Positions 1 to 8,201 of a stretch of DNA of 64,000 bases are shown here, piece after piece; positions within the stretch are counted from its first letter, which is position 1; the number at the start of each line of letters is the position of its first letter. Both the position numbers and the translations under genes were made by a program. Below the pieces are notes generated by a model. It was not told where the DNA came from. It searched no databases and saw only the letters and a list, made by a program, of their open reading frames with translations. The stretch covers positions 14,510-78,509 of the forward strand of contig JBBSHJ010000002.1 in NCBI GenBank assembly GCA_038253135.1. Direction: 5' to 3'. The stretch comes from JBBSHJ01 sp038253135 (lineage in GTDB: Bacteria; Actinomycetota; Actinomycetes; Mycobacteriales; QHCD01).

Positions 1-2
1 AG

Positions 3-1775
3 CTGCACCAGACCTACGAGCTGGGCGTCGTACCGATCCCGACCAACATGCCGATGATCCGCGAGGACGCCGCCGACATCGTCTACAAGACCGAAGAGGC
101 GAAGTTCGCGGCCGTGGTCGCTGACATCGAGAATCGGCACGCCGAGGGGCAGCCGATCCTGGTCGGTACCGCATCGGTCGAGAAATCCGAGCTGCTGTCC
201 GGGCTGCTGCTGCGGCGCGGCATCAAGCACGCGGTGCTCAACGCGAAGCAGCACGAGCAGGAAGCGCAGATCGTCGCCCAGGCCGGGCGCAAGGGTGGCG
301 TGACCGTCGCGACCAACATGGCCGGCCGCGGCACCGACATCATGCTCGGCGGAAACCCAGAGTTCACCGCGGACCTCGAGCTCCGGGCCAAGGGCCTGTC
401 CCCGTCCGAGACCCCGCAGGAGTACGAAGCGGCCTGGGACGACGCCGTCGCCGCGGCCGAGAAGAAGGCCGCCACCGAGCACGACGAGGTCGTCGACGTC
501 GGTGGGCTCTATGTCCTTGGCACCGAGCGGCACGAGTCCCGCCGGATCGACAACCAGCTGCGCGGACGCTCCGGACGCCAGGGCGATCCGGGCGAGTCCC
601 GCTTCTACCTCTCGCTCGGCGACGATTTGATGAAGCGGTTCAACGCCAATGCGGTCGAAGCGATCATGACCCGGCTGCGCATGCCCGATGACGAGCCGAT
701 CGAGTCGAAGATGGTCAGCCGTGCGATCCGGTCCGCGCAGACGCAGGTCGAGCAGCAGAACTTCGAGATCCGCAAGAACGTGCTCAAGTACGACGAGGTG
801 ATGAACCGCCAGCGCGAGGTCATCTACGCCGAGCGCCGGGAGGTGCTCGAGGGCGCCGACCTGCAGGAGCAGGTGCGGCACATGATCGACGACACGACCC
901 GCGCCTACGTCACCGGGGCCACCGGCGAGGGCTACCCGGAGGACTGGGATCTCGACCAGCTGTGGACGGCGCTCAAGACGCTCTACCCGGTCTCGGTGAG
1001 TAAGGAGGAGGTCATCAAGCAGGGTGGCGGCGAGTTGAGCCAGCTCACCGACGAGGTGCTGCTCGAGGAGATCCAGGCCGACGCCCACGCGGCGTACGAC
1101 CAGCGCGAGAAGGACGTCGGTGCCGAGGTGATGCGCGAGCTCGAGCGCCGCGTCGTGCTCTCCGTCCTCGACCGCAAGTGGCGCGAGCACCTCTACGAGA
1201 TGGACTACCTGCAGGAGGGCATCGGGCTGCGCGCGATGGCGCAGCGCGATCCGCTGGTCGAGTACAAGCGCGAGGGCTTCGAGATGTTCTCCGCGATGAT
1301 GGACGGCATCAAGGAGGAATCGGTCGGCTACCTGTTCAACGTCGAGGTGCAGGTCGAGAACGAGGACGTCGCCGACGACTCCGACGCCGGTATCGAGATC
1401 GTCACCGCCCCGGAGCCCGACCGGCCCGCGACCGCGTCGCTGCCCGACGCCGCTGCGCCGCCGTCCGACGCGACCACGACGCCGGCACCGGACGACACCG
1501 CCCGCGACGGCGGACGCGGGGCGCCGGCCGCATCGCCTGGCGGGTCAGCTGCGAAGCCGGTCGCTCCGAAACAGGAGCTGCGGGCCAAGGGTCTCGACCG
1601 GCCGCAGCGGCGTACCGACGACCTGAACTACTCGGCGCCGTCCCTCGGCCAGGAGGACAACTCGCCGAACACCACCACGATCACCGGTTCCAACACTCCC
1701 GCGCGCAACGCCCCCTGCCCCTGCGGTTCCGGCAAGAAGTACAAGCGCTGCCACGGCGCTCCCAGCCCGGTCTGA
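3..1775 (+). CDS. secA: Preprotein translocase ATPase SecA, C-terminal part
   Basis: This is the last 590 residues of SecA; the gene begins before the window and the frame is already open at base 3. SecA is the cytoplasmic ATPase that drives preproteins through SecYEG. Visible hallmarks are the second nucleotide-binding domain motifs GTASVEKSE, ATNMAGRGTDI and QLRGRSGRQGDPG, the helical wing and scaffold region, an acidic Pro/Ala-rich linker (about positions 1360-1560), and the C-terminal SEC-C zinc motif with CPCGSGKKYKRCH, which contacts SecB or ribosomes in other bacteria. Both helicase motifs look intact. The stop TGA is followed after 7 nt by the first copy of a repeat array. SecA next to an Rv3235-like gene is a familiar actinobacterial arrangement. 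Identity is certain; only the 5' half is missing. Confidence 0.98.
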   Translation: MHQTYELGVVPIPTNMPMIREDAADIVYKTEEAKFAAVVADIENRHAEGQPILVGTASVEKSELLSGLLLRRGIKHAVLNAKQHEQEAQIVAQAGRKGGVTVATNMAGRGTDIMLGGNPEFTADLELRAKGLSPSETPQEYEAAWDDAVAAAEKKAATEHDEVVDVGGLYVLGTERHESRRIDNQLRGRSGRQGDPGESRFYLSLGDDLMKRFNANAVEAIMTRLRMPDDEPIESKMVSRAIRSAQTQVEQQNFEIRKNVLKYDEVMNRQREVIYAERREVLEGADLQEQVRHMIDDTTRAYVTGATGEGYPEDWDLDQLWTALKTLYPVSVSKEEVIKQGGGELSQLTDEVLLEEIQADAHAAYDQREKDVGAEVMRELERRVVLSVLDRKWREHLYEMDYLQEGIGLRAMAQRDPLVEYKREGFEMFSAMMDGIKEESVGYLFNVEVQVENEDVADDSDAGIEIVTAPEPDRPATASLPDAAAPPSDATTTPAPDDTARDGGRGAPAASPGGSAAKPVAPKQELRAKGLDRPQRRTDDLNYSAPSLGQEDNSPNTTTITGSNTPARNAPCPCGSGKKYKRCHGAPSPV

Positions 1776-1782
1776 GCCCACT

Positions 1783-1960
1783 CAGTCGATCTGGGGCCCG
1801 GGACGGCTTTCTCGGTCGCTGCGCGCCTCGCTCGTTCCTCGCTCGGGTGCTCGCTCCCTCGTCAGCCGATCTGGCGCCCTGGACGGCTTTCTCGGTCGCT
1901 GCGCGCCTCGCTCGTTCCTCGCTCGGGTGCTCGCTCCCTCGTCAGCCGATCTGGAGCTGC
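1783..1960. repeat. Tandem 80-bp repeat, two copies plus a partial, between secA and the Rv3235-like gene
   Basis: Bases 1801-1880 and 1881-1960 are almost identical for about 74 bp. The motif tcagYcgatctgg occurs three times, 80 bp apart (1782-1794, 1862-1874, 1942-1954). The copy at 1942 holds the stop codon and last codons of the minus-strand gene. Each unit is therefore a ~67-bp core plus a 13-bp copy of that gene's 3' end. The core read on the minus strand matches insertions near 4317-4350 and 39017-39084. Confidence 0.9.
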
Positions 1961-2595
1961 ACGCACCGCCACCTCCCGTCCAGGCCCTCGAGGCGGGCGG
2001 CGACCGCCCGGTAGCGGGCGCCGTGTCGTACGACGGCCGCCAGCTCGACGATCCCGTCGGCCGGTGTGGTGACGTGCACCGAGCGCAGCGGTGAGGCGGG
2101 TACGGCCGGTCCGCCACGCCGCGCTGGTGCGGGGCGGGCGAGCGGCCAGCTCCGCCGGCTCGCGACCCGCTGCGAGACGCCGTGGAACACCGCGGGGCTC
2201 AGCATCGGCTGCACCTGCGTGATCGACCGGCGCCCGGCAAGCACCTCGATGAGGGCGCGGATGAGCACCCGTCCGAACCGCTCGGGATCCGGCAGGTCGG
2301 CCGAGCGGGTCGGCTGCCGCTCGAAGAATCCGGCGACCCGACTCGCGGTCGCCGGTCGCGCAATCGGTCGCGGCGCTGGGGCGGGATCGTCGAAGGGGAG
2401 TGGCTCGGTCTCCGGCGGGACGAGGTGCAGGTGCCGGTGGCCACCTACCGGCTCGGTGACGAGTGACGGGTGCTCATGCTCGGCCCAGTCGCAGACCGGA
2501 TCCAGCGGTGGCTCGAACGGTGCCAGCCGCCGGACCGTCGGCACGCGGGTGAGTGTCGGAGCGGGGCTCATCGGTTCGGTCGCGGCTGCGGACAT
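1942..2595 (-). CDS. Rv3235 family protein
   Basis: This 217-residue protein belongs to the small conserved actinobacterial family named after M. tuberculosis Rv3235, normally found close to secA; its function is unknown. It has a Pro-rich N-terminal half (to about residue 95) and a conserved C-terminal domain with an RFGRVLIRALIEVLAGRR helix and a beta-rich end (ELAAVVRHGARYRAVAARLE). The ATG start at 2595 has a good ribosome site, GGGAGGA, just upstream. It lies 59 nt downstream of the LysM gene on the same strand, so the two are probably co-transcribed. Its last codons and stop are duplicated twice downstream as part of the 80-bp repeat, so the original 3' end may have been at any of the three copies. 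Confidence 0.85.
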   Translation of the reverse strand: MSAAATEPMSPAPTLTRVPTVRRLAPFEPPLDPVCDWAEHEHPSLVTEPVGGHRHLHLVPPETEPLPFDDPAPAPRPIARPATASRVAGFFERQPTRSADLPDPERFGRVLIRALIEVLAGRRSITQVQPMLSPAVFHGVSQRVASRRSWPLARPAPARRGGPAVPASPLRSVHVTTPADGIVELAAVVRHGARYRAVAARLEGLDGRWRCVQLQIG

Positions 2596-2654
2596 CGCTG
2601 GTCCTCCCTGAGATACGGCTCGACGCCGGGTTGTCGGTGCCTGCCGGTGCGGCT

Positions 2655-3497
2655 TCAGCTCGTTGGATCGGCCGGGACGATCAGGACCTGGCCGGGATGG
2701 ATGAGGTTAGGGTCGGTGCCGATCAGAGCGCGGTTCGCGGTGTACCACCGCGGCCACTCGCGGGCGACGCGGGCGTCGGATGCGCCCGCCGGCAGGTGGG
2801 CGCGCGCCAGGTCCCAGAGACAGTCACCCGCCTGTACGACGACGCGGTGAGGTGTGATATGGCGACGGTGGTGGGCGGACACGTGCCGCCGGAGGGGCCG
2901 GCTGGTGGCGTCCGCTGCCCCGGTCGGCCAGTCGATGCCGGTCGGGGCGGGGGTGGTGGCGCGAAAGGCCGGGTTGACCCTCGGCGTGGGGATCCCCGCG
3001 CCGGCCGATCCGGTCTCCGGCCAGTCGGCATCGATGGGACCGGCCGGCTGGTGGGCGGTATACGCCGCGGACCCGCCGACGGCGGCCGCCGCGACCGGAG
3101 TCCCGGCCGCCCCGTATCCGGCCGGGCCCACGGCGGCGTTGCTGCCGGCAGCGACGCCGGCGCCGCTGGCAAGGGAGACGCCGAGCGCGACCGCGGCCGC
3201 ACGGCGTACCGCCGCCGGCAGCGTGCGCTCGGCCACCGCCTGGGACACCGCGCCGGCCGCCCCGGGGAGCCGCGTCGCCGCAACGGCTCCGACTCCGAGC
3301 ACCAGCCAGCCGAGCACCAGCCAGCCCACGACACCGAGCACCAGCACCGCCGCGCTGTCGGGACCGGCCGAGTCGATGTAGTGCTGCGGATCGCGGGCCG
3401 CGAGCGCAACGTCGCGCAGGCTCGGCCCCGCCGCCGCCAGCACGAGCGCGGCCAGGAAGACCGGAGCGAGGGTGACAGCGGTACGAACGGCACGCAC
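2655..3497 (-). CDS. LysM domain membrane or secreted protein
   Basis: About 280 residues from the GTG at 3497, which I prefer because AGGAGAG lies 8 nt upstream; an open frame continues to 3554 without a ribosome site. The N-terminus starts with a hydrophobic segment (VTLAPVFLAALVLAAAG) and a second one follows around residues 50-75 (VLVLGVVGWLVLGWLVLG). Next comes an Ala/Gly/Pro-rich linker and a C-terminal LysM domain that starts VVVQAGDCLWDLARAHLP and ends NLIHPGQVLIVP. LysM domains bind peptidoglycan or chitin-like N-acetylglucosamine chains, so the C-terminus is expected outside the membrane at the wall. It is the first gene of a two-gene unit with the Rv3235-like gene. Its precise role is unknown. 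Confidence 0.85.
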   Translation of the reverse strand: MRAVRTAVTLAPVFLAALVLAAAGPSLRDVALAARDPQHYIDSAGPDSAAVLVLGVVGWLVLGWLVLGVGAVAATRLPGAAGAVSQAVAERTLPAAVRRAAAVALGVSLASGAGVAAGSNAAVGPAGYGAAGTPVAAAAVGGSAAYTAHQPAGPIDADWPETGSAGAGIPTPRVNPAFRATTPAPTGIDWPTGAADATSRPLRRHVSAHHRRHITPHRVVVQAGDCLWDLARAHLPAGASDARVAREWPRWYTANRALIGTDPNLIHPGQVLIVPADPTS

Positions 3498-3643
3498 GGC
3501 ATGCTCTCCTTTGATCCGATAACGTCTGTTGGCATACCTAAGCTTACTGACCATCGCGTGTCAATACCTTATCATTCGGCTTCTTAGATTCCCTTGCCCT
3601 TCGGCACTAGCCGTTGGCTTCCGAGGCGCGAAAGGATGTGGCC

Positions 3644-4198
3644 GTGCGCTGGGACCGGTTGTTCGAGGACCTCGAGGCTCAGTTCGATGCCGCGGATGCG
3701 GCGGAGTACGCCGGCGAGATCGTCGAGCGCACGCGTACGGCGATCGGTGCGTTGCGGCTCGTCGATCGGCTTCGCGCTGCGGGTGATCGCCCGATCCGAT
3801 TGACGGTCCTGGGCGCGGGAGCCGTCCGCGGGGAGGTCCGCGCCGTGGGCTCGGAATGGGTGGTGCTCGGGCTCACCGGCGGCGGCGAGGCGCTCGTCCC
3901 TCTTGCCGCGATCATGGGCGTGCACGGCCTCGGCCGGCACGCGGCGACACCCGGCAGCGAGGGTGAGGTGGTCAAGCGTCTCGGCCTACGTCACGCCCTG
4001 CGCGCTATCGCCCGCGACCGATCCCGATGCCAGATCACGACGGTTGACGGCACGCTCGTCACCGGCACCATCGACCGCGTCGGCGCCGATTTCCTCGAAG
4101 TCGCGGAGCTTCCTGTCGGCGAGGTCCGGCGGCCGAACGCCGTTCGCGGCGTGGACACGGTGCCGCTCTCCGCCATTGCACTGGTACGCACCGCATAG
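3644..4198 (+). CDS. Conserved actinobacterial hypothetical protein
   Basis: The start is taken as GTG 3644 (MRWDRLFEDLEAQ...), 7 nt after GAAAGGA, giving 184 residues; an upstream TTG at 3614 is in frame but has no ribosome site. The N-terminus is an acidic helix (DLEAQFDAADAAEYAGEIVERTR). The rest is a repeated small beta-barrel-like pattern with two similar halves (LTVLGAGAVRGEVRAVGSEWVVL and ITTVDGTLVTGTIDRVGADFLEV), resembling two SH3/LSM-like modules. Orthologues sit in the same place in many actinobacteria, beside the LysM and BldC-type genes, and are sometimes labelled Fis-type regulators without real support. It is probably a cytoplasmic regulator or RNA/DNA binder, but nothing here proves it. 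Confidence 0.7.
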   Translation: MRWDRLFEDLEAQFDAADAAEYAGEIVERTRTAIGALRLVDRLRAAGDRPIRLTVLGAGAVRGEVRAVGSEWVVLGLTGGGEALVPLAAIMGVHGLGRHAATPGSEGEVVKRLGLRHALRAIARDRSRCQITTVDGTLVTGTIDRVGADFLEVAELPVGEVRRPNAVRGVDTVPLSAIALVRTA

Positions 4199-4316
4199 AA
4201 GCGTGGGTCGGTATTCGCGAATCGGTTTTTGTCGGCCGCGTGGTTGGTGGCTGGTCGTCTTTCGGTGGTGCGCCGTTGGTTGCGGACTTCGATTCGGTGT
4301 TGGTGACGATGAGCCT
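4199..4316. other. Non-coding G/T-rich spacer
   Basis: The top strand of this convergent gap is markedly G/T-rich and poor in A and C compared with surrounding genes. It contains the palindrome attcgcgaat (4213-4222) followed by a short T-run (ggttttt). I see no gene in it. The palindrome plus T-run could end transcription of the upstream plus-strand gene, but the stem is short. Confidence 0.4.
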
Positions 4317-4350
4317 GGCGCTCGCTCGATGCTCGCTCCCTCGTCAGTCG
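4317..4350. repeat. Partial copy of the dispersed core repeat, ending at a stop codon
   Basis: The string tgctcgctccctcgtcag is shared with the 80-bp repeats at 1849-1866 and 1929-1946. As there, the repeat begins on the minus strand exactly at the TGA stop of the neighbouring gene (4344-4346) and runs downstream of it. Only about 34 bp are preserved here. Confidence 0.7.
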
Positions 4351-4571
4351 ACCGGACCGGCGAAGGGGTGCGACTGCACGAATTCCTGCGTGTTGTCGTA
4401 CATCCGCTTGATGTACTCCTCCAGCTTGGGCGCCTCGACCCTCCACATGCCCTTGCCGCCGAGCTTGATCGCCTCGAGATCGCCATTGCGGACCAGCGCG
4501 TACACCTGCTTGTCCGACACGTTGAGCACCTCGGCCACGTCGGCGAGGGTCAGGAATCGTCGATCGGGCAT
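4344..4571 (-). CDS. BldC/excisionase-type MerR-like DNA-binding protein
   Basis: A 75-residue protein starting at ATG 4571 (MPDRRFLTLADVAEV); the frame stays open to 4655 but those extra residues look like non-coding translation. It is one winged helix-turn-helix of the excisionase/BldC type: LTLADVAEVLNVSDKQVYAL is the HTH, KLGGKGMWRVEAPKLEEYI the wing and recognition part, followed by a short basic-acidic tail. BldC-like proteins bind direct repeats cooperatively and control development or stress genes in actinobacteria; this one resembles the short Rv0500A-type regulators more than Streptomyces BldC. It sits alone between two plus-strand genes. Its target is unknown. The repeat fragment begins directly at its stop codon. 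Confidence 0.88.
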   Translation of the reverse strand: MPDRRFLTLADVAEVLNVSDKQVYALVRNGDLEAIKLGGKGMWRVEAPKLEEYIKRMYDNTQEFVQSHPFAGPVD

Positions 4572-4781
4572 GGCACCTGCCTGGGTCTCGCGCCGGCCGG
4601 GAAAGCTGTCTGATCCGCAGTGTCTCACCCGGAACCGCCGCCGTGCGCACGCCATCCACAGCGCGCCAGAGACGCCGTCCTTGTGGACGGGACTGCCGGA
4701 GGGGCATCGTGCCTGGCATCATCTCCGAGTCCGCACGTGGCAACCGGTGGGCAACGAGCCGGGACGAGGGCTGGGGGAGGC

Positions 4782-5486
4782 ATGGTCGAGGACAAGGCGG
4801 CGCGGGCCCGACGGCTGACACCGCCATCGTGGCTCGACCTGCGACTGGTTCTCGGAGTGCTGCTCGTCCTGGTGGCCGTCGTGGTCGGCGCGCGCGTCTT
4901 CACCGACGCGGACAAGTCTGTGCGGGTGTGGGCCGCGGCGCGGGACCTGCCGGCCGGATCGCGACTGACGCCCGACGACCTGAGGACCGTACGCGTCCGG
5001 CTCTACGGCAACACCAACGCCTACCTGTCCGCGAGCACCCCTCTCGCCGGACGCCAGACGACGCGGGATCTTAGCAGCGGTGACCTCCTGCCCCGGTCCG
5101 CGCTGACCCACGCCGACCCGGCGGGCGCGATCGTTCCGTTGTCGGTCCCGCGGGACGCTGTGCCGCCGGGACTGCGGCGGGGGGACCGGATCGACGTGTA
5201 CGCCGCGGGCGCGAAGGATTCGACCGGCGATCAGTCGACGTACCGCGTGCTCCGCGCCGTGACGATCCAATCGGTCGACTACGGCAGCAACAGCGCCCTG
5301 TCCGCCAGCCGCGAGACCGTGCAGTTGACGATCGAACTGCCGCCCGAGTGCGCCGCCAAGGCCGTGCCGCGGGTGTCGGGTCAGACCCTGTTCGTCGTGC
5401 TGCAGATGCGACCGGTGAAGGTCGACGCATGCGCCGACGCGGCGTCTTGGCCGCAGTCCTCCCGGCCCCAGGGGCAGCCGAAATGA
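4782..5486 (+). CDS. SAF domain protein, Flp pilus assembly CpaB/RcpC-like
   Basis: The start ATG 4782 follows GGGGGAGG; the longer open frame from 4620 is not supported. The 234-residue protein has a short basic N-terminus, one membrane segment (LVLGVLLVLVAVVVGARVF, about residues 26-45), then an SAF domain (VWAAARDLPAGSRLTPDDLRTV) and a CpaB-like C-terminal region with the GDRIDVYA strand. In Tad/Flp pilus systems CpaB binds the cell wall or secretin channel from the membrane. It is followed after 13 nt by a CpaE-like ATPase gene, so the two form an operon. No TadA ATPase, TadB/C or pilin genes are present here, so this may be an orphan pair or act with a pilus locus elsewhere. Confidence 0.85.
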   Translation: MVEDKAARARRLTPPSWLDLRLVLGVLLVLVAVVVGARVFTDADKSVRVWAAARDLPAGSRLTPDDLRTVRVRLYGNTNAYLSASTPLAGRQTTRDLSSGDLLPRSALTHADPAGAIVPLSVPRDAVPPGLRRGDRIDVYAAGAKDSTGDQSTYRVLRAVTIQSVDYGSNSALSASRETVQLTIELPPECAAKAVPRVSGQTLFVVLQMRPVKVDACADAASWPQSSRPQGQPK

Positions 5487-5499
5487 TCGTGGCGGCGCG

Positions 5500-6798
5500 A
5501 TGAGCGTTGCGGTTCTCACCGCGGTCACGGGAGCGACCTGGGAAGCCGACCTCGTCTCATCCTTGGGCCGGAGCGACCTGGACATCTCGATCGTCGGCCG
5601 GTGCGTGGACCTCGCCGATCTGCTCGCCGCAGCGGCGGCCGGGACGGCGCGCGCGGTGCTTTTGTCCGCGGAGCTCCGCCGGCTCGACCGCGACGCGGTG
5701 GTACGCCTGACGGCGACCGGCGTCGCGATCGTCGGTCTCGTCACGCCGGGCGACGAGATCGCGGAGCGCACCCTTCACCAGCTCGGCGTGGCGCGGGTGC
5801 TGCCGGCCGACGCGGCGCCGGCCGAGATCGCGGCGAAGGTGCGGGAGTCGGTCGCAGCGCTCACCGCGCCCGGCGCCGAGGATGCGGCCCGCCGCCTCGT
5901 CGCCGACCCGCGCCCGAAGGTTCCCGAATCACCCGTCGCCGCCGCGGTCGACCCGGCCGGCCCGCCGGCGCCGGGCCGGGTGATCGCGGTGTGGGGCCCG
6001 ACCGGTGCGCCGGGTCGCACGACCGTCGCCGTCGGGGTCGCCGACGAGGCGGCCCGGCTCGGTGTCGACACGCTGCTGATCGACGCCGACGTCTACGGCG
6101 GCGTGGTCGCCCAGGTGCTGGGGCTGCTCGACGAGTCTCCCGGCCTCGCCGCCGCGGCCCGGCAGGCCCTGACCGGATCGCTGGACGCGCGTGCGCTCGA
6201 CCGGATCGCGTTGCGGATCGGAGACCAGCTGCGGGTGCTGACCGGAATCGCCCGCCCGGAGCGCTGGCCGGAGGTGGCGGGCTCCGCGATGGAGGTCGTG
6301 ATCGACGTCGTACGCCGGTGCGTGCCGTTCACGGTGATCGACTGCGGCTTCTCGATCGAGGCGGACGAGGAGCTCAGCTACGACACGGTGAGTCCCCGGC
6401 GCAACGGCGCGACGCTCGCCGCGCTGGCCGAAGCCGATGTGGTGCTCTGCGTCGGCGGCGCGGACCCGGTTGCCCTGCAGCGCTTGGTGCGAGCTTTGTC
6501 GGCCCTGGCCGAGACGGTCGACCGGGTCCGGCCGGAAATCATCATCAACCGGCTGCGCAAAGGCGTGATACCCGGTGAGCCGACGACCGAAATCGCCGCG
6601 GCCCTCCGGCGATACGCGGGCGTCGAAGCGATCGCTTATCTCCCGAACGATCCGGCGGCGACCGATGCCGCGCTGGCGCTCGGCAAGACGCTCGCCGAGG
6701 TGTCGTCGGGTAGCCCGTTGCGGAGCGAGCTCACCGGGCTTGCACGGCGGCTCGCCCGCGTGCCGGCCGCACGCACCCGCGCCCGCCGCAAGGCGTGA
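5500..6798 (+). CDS. CpaE-like MinD/ParA-family P-loop ATPase
   Basis: This 432-residue protein starts at the ATG following the CpaB-like gene. Residues 1-130 form a receiver-like pseudo-domain (VLTAVTGATWEADLVSSLG to DRDAVVRLTATGVAIVGLVTPG). A Pro/Ala linker follows, then a MinD/ParA ATPase domain from about residue 160: the loop GPTGAPGRTT is a deviant Walker A with Arg where the usual lysine is, LLIDADVYGG is Walker A', and TVIDCG is Walker B. CpaE proteins set the place where Flp/Tad pili are built. The replaced P-loop lysine may weaken nucleotide hydrolysis, although other CpaE-like proteins vary here. Conserved pairing with the SAF/CpaB gene supports a role at the envelope. Confidence 0.85.
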   Translation: MSVAVLTAVTGATWEADLVSSLGRSDLDISIVGRCVDLADLLAAAAAGTARAVLLSAELRRLDRDAVVRLTATGVAIVGLVTPGDEIAERTLHQLGVARVLPADAAPAEIAAKVRESVAALTAPGAEDAARRLVADPRPKVPESPVAAAVDPAGPPAPGRVIAVWGPTGAPGRTTVAVGVADEAARLGVDTLLIDADVYGGVVAQVLGLLDESPGLAAAARQALTGSLDARALDRIALRIGDQLRVLTGIARPERWPEVAGSAMEVVIDVVRRCVPFTVIDCGFSIEADEELSYDTVSPRRNGATLAALAEADVVLCVGGADPVALQRLVRALSALAETVDRVRPEIIINRLRKGVIPGEPTTEIAAALRRYAGVEAIAYLPNDPAATDAALALGKTLAEVSSGSPLRSELTGLARRLARVPAARTRARRKA

Positions 6799-6999
6799 TC
6801 CGGGACCGGTTACTCGCTGTGATGCCCGGTAACGTTTTGAGATTGCTCTGGCCCGCCCGTAGCCGGGGCGGACAGTATCCGGCTAAGGTTCGTCCGTCTC
6901 CCCGCGTCGTTACAGGCGGTGTGGCTGATTTCGGGGATTAGCGACGAGAGCACGGTTTCGGGGACGTCGAGCGTGTCCGCACTCCCTGATGGAGTTTGC

Positions 7000-7998
7000 A
7001 TGTCCTTGCTCCGGCACCCGTCGCGGCGACCTTCAGCCCTGGCCGGCCTGGCCACGTTTCTCGGCCTTGCACTGGTTGCAATGACTCCTACAACCGCGTC
7101 AGCGACCGCCGAACCGAACTATTCGGTGAAGGTGTCGCCCTATTACGCGAACGGGTGGGGACATCCGCCCAGGCCGAGCGATCTGATGAGCGCCAGCGGT
7201 GTCCGGTGGTTCTCGATGGCATTCATCCTGGCCAACGGTGCGCACTGCACGCCACTGTGGGACGGCGACCGCGCGCTCAGTAATGCGTCCGACACGAGCC
7301 GTATCGCCGCGATCCGAGCGGGTGGCGGCAACGTGCTCGCGTCCTTCGGAGGAGCGACCGGGTGGAAACTCGGCCGTCAGTGCAAGACCGTCTCCGGGCT
7401 CGTCGCCGCCTACCAGAAGGTCATCAACACCTACCACCTCAAGGGAATCGACGTTGACATCGAGGCGGCAGAATTCCACGACCCGACCGCGGTGCAGCGT
7501 GAAATCAACGCATTGCGCACCCTCAAGGCACGAAATCCGTCGCTGGTCATCTACATCACGTTCCCGAGCCTGAAGACGGGGCCGGACGCCTATGGTGTGG
7601 ACCTGATCAAGCGATCGTCACTGTCGCACCTGTGGATCAGCGCGTGGGTGATCATGCCCTTCGACATGGGCGGCAACCAAATGGGAAATGACACGATCAA
7701 GGCGACCAACGGCCTGAAGAATGTCATCCAGAATTGGTATGGGGTGACGAGCGACCAGGCCTATCGGGTCTCCGGGATCTCGACGATGAACGGCCGGACC
7801 GACAACGGCGAGACCGTCACGCAGGCGGACTTCCGAGCCATTGTCACCTACGCGAACGCGCATCACATCGGACGTCTCGCCTTCTGGTCGAGCAACCGCG
7901 ACCGGCCGTGCACCGGCAGCAGCGTCCCGGATTCGTGCAGCCACGTCTCGCAGATCAACTGGGAATTCGACTGGATCGCGTCCGGCTTCCGCGGCTGA
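7000..7998 (+). CDS. Secreted GH18 chitinase-like protein
   Basis: 332 residues from ATG 7000, which has GGAG upstream; the frame opens earlier but the signal peptide fixes this start. The signal peptide (LAGLATFLGLALVAMTPTTASATA) is followed by a TIM-barrel domain of the glycoside hydrolase 18 type. The catalytic strand reads KGIDVDIEA, keeping the inner aspartates and the acid glutamate of DxxDxDxE but with Lys at the first position. VIYITFPSL and LAFWSSNRDRP match later barrel strands, and cysteines near residues 100, 136 and 310-320 could form disulfides. GH18 enzymes cut beta-1,4-N-acetylglucosamine chains such as chitin; here either chitin or own-wall glycans could be the target. It is monocistronic, about 200 nt from each neighbour. 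Confidence 0.82.
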   Translation: MSLLRHPSRRPSALAGLATFLGLALVAMTPTTASATAEPNYSVKVSPYYANGWGHPPRPSDLMSASGVRWFSMAFILANGAHCTPLWDGDRALSNASDTSRIAAIRAGGGNVLASFGGATGWKLGRQCKTVSGLVAAYQKVINTYHLKGIDVDIEAAEFHDPTAVQREINALRTLKARNPSLVIYITFPSLKTGPDAYGVDLIKRSSLSHLWISAWVIMPFDMGGNQMGNDTIKATNGLKNVIQNWYGVTSDQAYRVSGISTMNGRTDNGETVTQADFRAIVTYANAHHIGRLAFWSSNRDRPCTGSSVPDSCSHVSQINWEFDWIASGFRG

Positions 7999-8201
7999 GA
8001 CCTCCGGCCGCCCGCGTCTTCGTACCCGTTCGATCATGCCCGACTACGTCGATCCGGCAGAGGCCGCCGGTACGACGCCCGCGGGGCGCCGCGTTCCGGG
8101 CGGCGGGCACAGGCGATCTGTCACCTGCTCCCACCGGCCCCGGCAACCGTGGTGGACGTAGCGGCCGGGACGGAATCGTCGGCCCGTGCGATCATCGGTC
8201 G

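Noticed and set aside
6799..6999. c-di-AMP (ydaO-type) riboswitch before the GH18-like gene
   Set aside because: Actinobacterial wall hydrolases often have one, but I could not find the conserved core sequences here.
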